NCBI GenBank assembly: GCA_019914995.1
Contig: CM034135.1
Coordinates: 7,380,501 to 7,444,500 of the forward strand
DNA: 64,000 nt
DNA from: Acanthochlamys bracteata
Lineage: Eukaryota > Streptophyta > Magnoliopsida > Pandanales > Velloziaceae
Reading direction: 5' to 3'
The position numbers and the translations under genes were made by a program. This document shows positions 58,895 to 64,000 of this stretch, piece after piece. The notes beneath the pieces are model-generated. The model searched no databases. It was not told the origin of the DNA and was given only the letters and a program-made list of their open reading frames with translations. Each line of letters starts with the position of its first letter. The first letter of the stretch is position 1.

Positions 58895-60416
58895 AATTGA
58901 AGAACTTAGACTTTCAATTTACTTGTTTCTATAAGTATATTTTCTTTGGCTTTTCTATTAAAGGTCAAATTAGTCAAGTCCGCACTTTCTAATCTTCTTA
59001 AACTCTACTGCATGGTTGAGCGTACACGGTTGGCATTAAATATATATAGTTTTTCAGTCTTCGGCGAATATGCATAAAAGTAGCTCATTAATTTTTTAAC
59101 TAAGTTAGTTTTAGGGCATGTTTTGTTGTAAGAATTTTTTTTTAAAGATTTTGAATTATATCATTTTATGTGTTTTAATTATTACTATAAATTTCATTTT
59201 TATTTTTATATTAAAATTTAGTTTTTATCAAAATTTAATTCTAAATTTTAATTTATTATTTTGCTTAGCATTTTAAATTTATTTTTATTAAATTTTATTT
59301 TACGAACACACTCTCATTAAACTCAATGTTTGTACAATTAAAACACGACCTTAGTAAAATCCAACCTTTTCCTTCAAAAATAAATTTTAAAATAAGGTTG
59401 TCCGGATGTTTTCTAAAAACTTGTCTTAGAAGAATTTATTCTTCCTAAAACACATAATATGGATTTAATAAATACTGTGGAAGTAATTATACTGAAGTTG
59501 GTCTCTGCTCTGTTTGGGTTAGCTCTAGTCCTTCAACTTTTGAAAAAAATTTATTTTTTAGAATAAACACCTAGATATGGCACAATTAACTCTCTTCCGA
59601 CCATATTTGAAGAAACTTTTCTTCACTAATTTTTTATTTCACTCTTCCTAATAAAATTTTTTAAAAAATTTTATTAATACAAAAAAATTTTGACGTTATA
59701 AAATTTTTTTATTAATTTTTTAAAATAAAAAAACTTATTTTTTAAAATAAATTTTTTTTGAAAAAACTTTTCTCAATAAGCGCTCCTCAGCTGTGTGAAT
59801 GTGAGAAAAACATGCATGTTCGTCGGAAAGTCCACTGAACAGTCGCGTGTTTTTGCTCCGGTGACGCCATTGAAAATGAAAGATAAAGCGGAACAAAGAT
59901 GGCGCAGGTAGAGCAGATCTTTCCGACGATTGCAGCCTGCGATATTATCATTATTGACCCTTTTTTTGGGTGATATTTAGAGTACCTATTTAAAAAAAAT
60001 TTAAAATATTTTTAAATTAAAAAAATAATATTTTATTTTTATTTAAAAAATAATAAATAATAATGATAATAATATTTAATAAATAATATATTTTTTATAT
60101 TTATAAAATATTTTAAAATTTATTATGAAAATATGAATAAAAATGATAAAAATAAAGAAAGGGACATAAGCAACCCCCTTACTTGATGATCATGTCTCAA
60201 GGCTACTTCTACCTAAAATCACAAAGAAATGTTCTTCAAGAATACGATAATTCCAAGAGTAGTTGAGGCACCCACATGTAAAAGCTCATACCAACTTATG
60301 AGAATTGGTAGAGATCACGCCAAAGAATCCATGAAAAGTCCTACAAGAGTTTATCAACTATTGACAAAAGCTTTCATCCTTTAAGCTAAAAGCTCCCAAC
60401 TACTGCTGCTTCCAAA

Positions 60417-60428
60417 TGTGTATATAAC
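60417..60428 (+). promoter_or_regulatory. TATA box of the copper phytocyanin gene
   Basis: GTGTATATAACG, about 60 bases before the chosen ATG. Confidence 0.6.
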
Positions 60429-60482
60429 GAGTCTTAGCTTCATCTATTCATGTGCAGTACTAAACCAAAGTGTTCAGAAGAA

Positions 60483-61191
60483 ATGGGTGCAATGATCAAA
60501 GCTTTGATGACAATTGCAGCAATTGTTATGATCTTTACCAAGGCAGCAATGGCTGCAAGCTTCACTGTTGGAGGACCTAATGGTGGCTGGGATCTCTCTA
60601 CGAATCTTCAAGCATGGGCTTCATCTCAAACCTTCTCTCCCGGCGACACTCTGAGTAAGTGTAGCATGACAAGAAATGAACAGTAACAAAAAAAAAAGCA
60701 CCCAATTTTTCTATAGAACTGATCTGTGCAGCATTCTATGTGCAGCATTCACATATGCTCCATTCCACGATGTGATGGAGGTGTCAAAGCCTGATTTTGA
60801 TGCTTGTCAAACGAGCAACCCTTTGAGTACATACTCAGATGGAAGCACAACGATCGCTCTGTCTACTGCAGGAACAAGGTACTTCATATGTGGCTCACCA
60901 ACTCACTGCCTGACTGGAATGAAAGTCGCCATCCGCACAGTTGCAGCTTCTTCTTCCGCTGCTGCTGCTGATGCTCCGGCACCTCTTGCTTTACATCACT
61001 CCTCTCCTTTGAGTTCTTTTGTCACTGCAACAGCTCCCGGAAATGGTCAGTCGGTTACTTCGCCCGGCATCTCTCGGGAGTCAGGAGCTGCAACACCAGA
61101 GCAGTCAGGAGCTCGTAGCTTTGGCATGCTTAAGACAATGGCAGTTATATCTGTAGGGATTTTCATGCAACTGCTTATAATCAACCTCTAA
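60483..61191 (+). CDS. Phytocyanin with intact blue-copper site (uclacyanin-like), GPI-anchored
   Basis: Exons 60483-60654 and 60746-61191 join as A|CA to read GDTLTFTYAPFHDVMEV; 205 aa. An upstream in-frame ATG at 60450 would add 11 residues before the signal peptide, so I chose 60483. Signal peptide is about 1-25. The plastocyanin-like domain keeps all four type 1 copper ligands: His in FHDV, Cys and His in YFICGSPTHC, and Met in TGMKV. A disulfide pair is also present (FDAC and THC). An Ala/Ser/Pro-rich stretch and a hydrophobic tail (MLKTMAVISVGIFMQLLI) suggest a GPI anchor. Family members are extracellular electron-transfer proteins of uncertain partner. The acceptor site is duplicated (see findings). 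Confidence 0.92.
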
Positions 61192-61284
61192 TTGTAACAG
61201 CAGAATGTTTATGCGCTTCTGTTCTGTGGAAAGTGTGCGACAATTTGTATCGAACGAATACTCTTTAGAAAATGTCTGCTGTGT

Positions 61285-61480
61285 GCTGAGTTCTTATAAA
61301 ATAATTTTTTTCTAGTTGAATTCTAAATTTTACTAAATAATATAATAATATAATTAATAATAAAATTTTACGATATATATTTTTTATATTAGTTTTAGAT
61401 TTAAAAAAATCTAAACTATTTTAAAAATTATTTAAAATTTTAAATTAAAAAAATTAAAAAGCACTCTCAAATATCACCGA
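61285..61480. mobile_element. MITE-like element, family A, diverged
   Basis: GAGTTCTTATAAAATAATTT at the left and GCACTCTCAAATATC at the right around an A/T core, just past the phytocyanin stop. Confidence 0.4.
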
Positions 61481-61711
61481 AATCAAGCAAATACTACTCA
61501 AATAAATATTTCGAAATACCGAAAAAATAAATAACTATCATCACAGAGATGCAATAAGATAAAAATCAAATCCCTGAAACAATTCTCTAAAAACTTATAA
61601 AAAATATATTAAAAAATGTAAACTACAAAAATAAAAAAACTGTTTTTTTGAAATAGAATACCACACATCCCAAACAATACCGTTATATGATGATTATCAT
61701 GTGACCCGAGC

Positions 61712-61786
61712 TGGGCCAATGGGCTGGATTTTGAAAATGGGCCTAACGCATACTTGGGATATAATAACAGATAGAGAGATGGGCCC
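61712..61786. promoter_or_regulatory. Cluster of TGGGCC/T (site II) motifs
   Basis: TGGGCC at 61712, TGGGCT at 61720, TGGGCC at 61738 and TGGGCC at 61780. Such clusters bind TCP factors in promoters of growth and ribosomal genes, but no gene start is evident nearby. Confidence 0.35.
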
Positions 61787-62039
61787 AAAAAAGGGTCAAA
61801 GCCTAATTAATTACATATTGTTATGGTATCTAATAACAGATTAGAACATTTTATATATAAAAAGTTTAGCTTTTAACTTTTAGTTAAGTGCAGAATAAAT
61901 TTTTAATTGAACTGGCGCAGACGGCATTGGATGATTCAATTATATCCAATTTTGTCAAACACGTTGTTAAGTGTTTCAATTTTTTTTAAAATAATACATA
62001 GTTTTTGCATTAATTTCTAAATATCATTCATGATGTTAT

Positions 62040-62232
62040 GAGACGTTTAAAAATACTTCTAAGATAATTTTTTAATATATTTTTATTTTTTATTTTAAAA
62101 AAATAATAAACATAAATAATAAAATATTTTATTACGTAAACTTTTTTTATTTGTAATTTTTAAATAATTTTTTTAATATATATCAAAAAATATAAAATAT
62201 AAAATTAAAAAATATTTTCTCAATAAACAACG
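62040..62232. mobile_element. MITE-like element, family A
   Basis: ATGAGACGTTTAAAAATACT at the left and CAATAAACAACGCCTCAT at the right; the outermost bases ATGAG and CTCAT are also inverted. Confidence 0.5.
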
Positions 62233-62535
62233 CCTCATAATTATAAGTAAAACTAAATCCACATTCATAGTACAATTTATAATAAATAACACTATTTTTA
62301 ATAAAAAGAAGATATCCGTACTGAAACGGAACCAGTAATAATAATTTCAATAATGCAACAAGTTCGAAGGGAAAGAAAGGGAAGTTTTAAAGATTTCAAA
62401 CAAATTTACATGGGATCTTATATATTCGGAAGCTGATATCTTACCAAAGCCAAACATTGCTGTCAAAATACAAGAGCAAATAGACAAACCAACACAACAC
62501 ACACAATGACAAGCTTGAAATGCATTTAAAAAGTG

Positions 62536-63851
62536 TTACTGCTCATGATCATTATTTGTGCCAGATGAATGATGAGACTGTACGAAGTTGTCGATCCTCT
62601 TCCTGACTTCTTCTGGATTAGCTCCGACTAACCTCTCCACGACGTTCCCGTCTTTCATTAGCATGAATGTCGGCATTGCCTTCACTTCCATCTTTGAAGC
62701 AACTTCCTGCCACAAAGAGGAGATACATTTTAGTTTAATCATTCACAGCAACAGAACGGATGCGGACAGACGACGAAAATAGGAGGGATGTACGTCTATT
62801 TCTTGAAAAGCCTCAAACTAAGCTCACTTTAGAAAGCTCCTTATTAAGAACTCCCAAACATAATGAAGTGATGACAACCTATATTTGCAGACCACAGGCA
62901 ATTCTATAAGGACAATAATGCATTCCACCCGGACTTTCAAGAGAATCGTTATCTTTGGTGATTTGTTGCTTCAGAGCACACTTCAAGTTGGTCAATTAGA
63001 TCTGCCAATCAATTAAATCAGCTTGGTCCTACCTTTGGTAGGTTTGAGTAATCTTCCGATGATGACCTGTGTTAAATTAATAAGATAACATGTAATGGCC
63101 CCTCCGAGTAAAACTTTAGGTAGAGAGAAAGAAGAGGATGATTAAAATAATTGTAAAAACACTTATCGAATGTGAAAGGATTACAAAATAAATTATGCAC
63201 AACGCACCAACCCCTTTAAGAATGGTTTATATTTTTCATAACAATGACAATTATAATCCATATTTGTGTCCGTGCTTATCTGCATCATCGATAAGTATGT
63301 TTCCGTCTCCGTAGGGAAGAAAGAGATTTTGCTCCAAGTCTTGTGAATTTGCCCCAATGGAAATTAAGCAAAATAATTCCACGTCAACGACATGACATGT
63401 AACATGAATAATCAATGACCTTCAACCAAACTTATTCACGCAGCTAGCAATGTCTAAGAGGTTCAATCAATGAATATTTAAAAGGAGTGCATCGCTTGTT
63501 CATTAGGTTGTTGCAGCAAAAGAAAAGACTAACTTTATATGGTTAAGTGTATAACGAGTAAGTAAATATCAAGAATTCTATACAAGTTAAAAAAAGGACA
63601 AAAGGCTCAAGCAATTCATGCTGACATCAAAACTTAAACGATAAGAACTACGCTACAAATGACCAGTTTTTGAAGTCATCAAAAGGAGTTATCAATATAA
63701 CATGTAAATTCAAGATAGAAGAGCTTACCTTGACGTCATCTACATCAACTGTGAGAAACAAAATGTCCTGATAGTTCATTGCCATTTCTTCAACAAAAGG
63801 ATTCATGGCCAATGATGGGACGCACCATGAAGCAGTGAAGTGAATAAATAC
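62536..63851 (-). CDS. Thioredoxin-like protein, CXXS type, last two exons
   Basis: Exons 63851-63729 and 62706-62536 join in phase 0 to read VDVDDVKEVASKMEVKAMPT. The first exon, with the start, lies beyond the window. The active site is WCVPS: the second redox Cys is Ser, as in the plant CXXS1 group. The cis-Pro motif KAMPTF and the rest of the thioredoxin fold (FIHFTASW, FLTVDVDD, LVGANPEEVRKRIDNFV) are intact. With a single Cys such proteins cannot act as ordinary disulfide reductases; they can trap mixed disulfides and may work as isomerases or with glutathione. The short His/Asn-rich C-terminus has no known role. The 1-kb intron shows nothing recognisable. Confidence 0.93.
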
Positions 63852-64000
63852 CTGCAACCAGATGCAACAGCAACATGTGGACATATCAGAAAAAACTTTT
63901 TTTAGCTGTTAAAGTATCTCTAGGATGTCAACCTTCTAGCAAAATCTGTTTTCTTCGGTCATATACCACTTTCTTCCAGTCAATTATGCAATTAATCCTT

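Larger units (their letters stand above)
57965..60440. other. AT-rich spacer, repeats only
   Basis: A family B element and several diverged A/T elements (for example about 59583-59792 and 59970-60150) account for most of it. No gene is recognised. Confidence 0.5.

Overview
This window is nuclear DNA from a flowering plant, almost certainly a eudicot. The genes have GT-AG introns, the space between them is AT-rich, and the products are plant families: phytocyanins, a PLS-class PPR protein, a DUF26 receptor kinase, a U/P-type cyclin, the Polycomb protein FIE and a DUF4220/DUF594 protein. I cannot name the species. Exon boundaries were worked out by hand from splice sites, reading phase and family knowledge. 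No alignment or database search was run.

Layout. 1-2.9 kb (+): last exons of a CDP-diacylglycerol synthase copy with a nonsense codon, a 1-nt deletion and a changed signature residue, so probably a pseudogene. 3.4-4.35 kb (+): early nodulin-like protein. 6.2-6.85 kb (+): a short, unidentified spliced reading frame. 7.26-9.0 kb (+): a two-exon PPR protein. 9.97-10.45 kb (-): a promoter-like block with no identified gene. 10.95-11.6 kb (-): a 214-aa membrane protein with an internal repeat. 12.5-15.7 kb: a deleted Ty3/gypsy chromovirus with both LTRs and a target duplication, inserted in a MITE. 15.7-16.6 kb: a hAT-like element. 16.7-19.0 kb (-): a two-exon DUF4220/DUF594 protein. 21.2-24.2 kb (-): broken remains of a GH17 glucanase and of tropinone-reductase-like SDR genes. 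24-30.6 kb: no gene found, many MITEs. 30.8-33.0 kb (-): a two-exon, 160-aa unknown membrane protein, part of which is copied at 34.8-35.0 kb. 37.6-42.1 kb (+): FIE, 13 coding exons. 42.7-51.3 kb (-): a 20-exon chorein/VPS13-superfamily protein. 52.9-53.7 kb (+): cyclin. 54.4-57.6 kb (-): cysteine-rich receptor-like kinase. 60.5-61.2 kb (+): copper-binding phytocyanin. 62.5 kb to past the end (-): CXXS-type thioredoxin, first exon outside the window.

The genes do not form a pathway or cluster; this is ordinary mixed euchromatin. Its most distinctive feature is the number of short AT-rich MITE-like elements. One family has ends like GTTTGG..AGTGCTTATGAAAT and another like GGGCGTGTTTAC. They sit between genes and inside introns, and account for much of the spacing. 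I found no CRISPR, operon-like or clearly new system. The better leads are the internally repeated membrane protein, the duplicated unknown membrane-protein locus, a perfect 59-nt promoter-like repeat, the gag-protease-chromodomain retroelement and the decayed enzyme genes.
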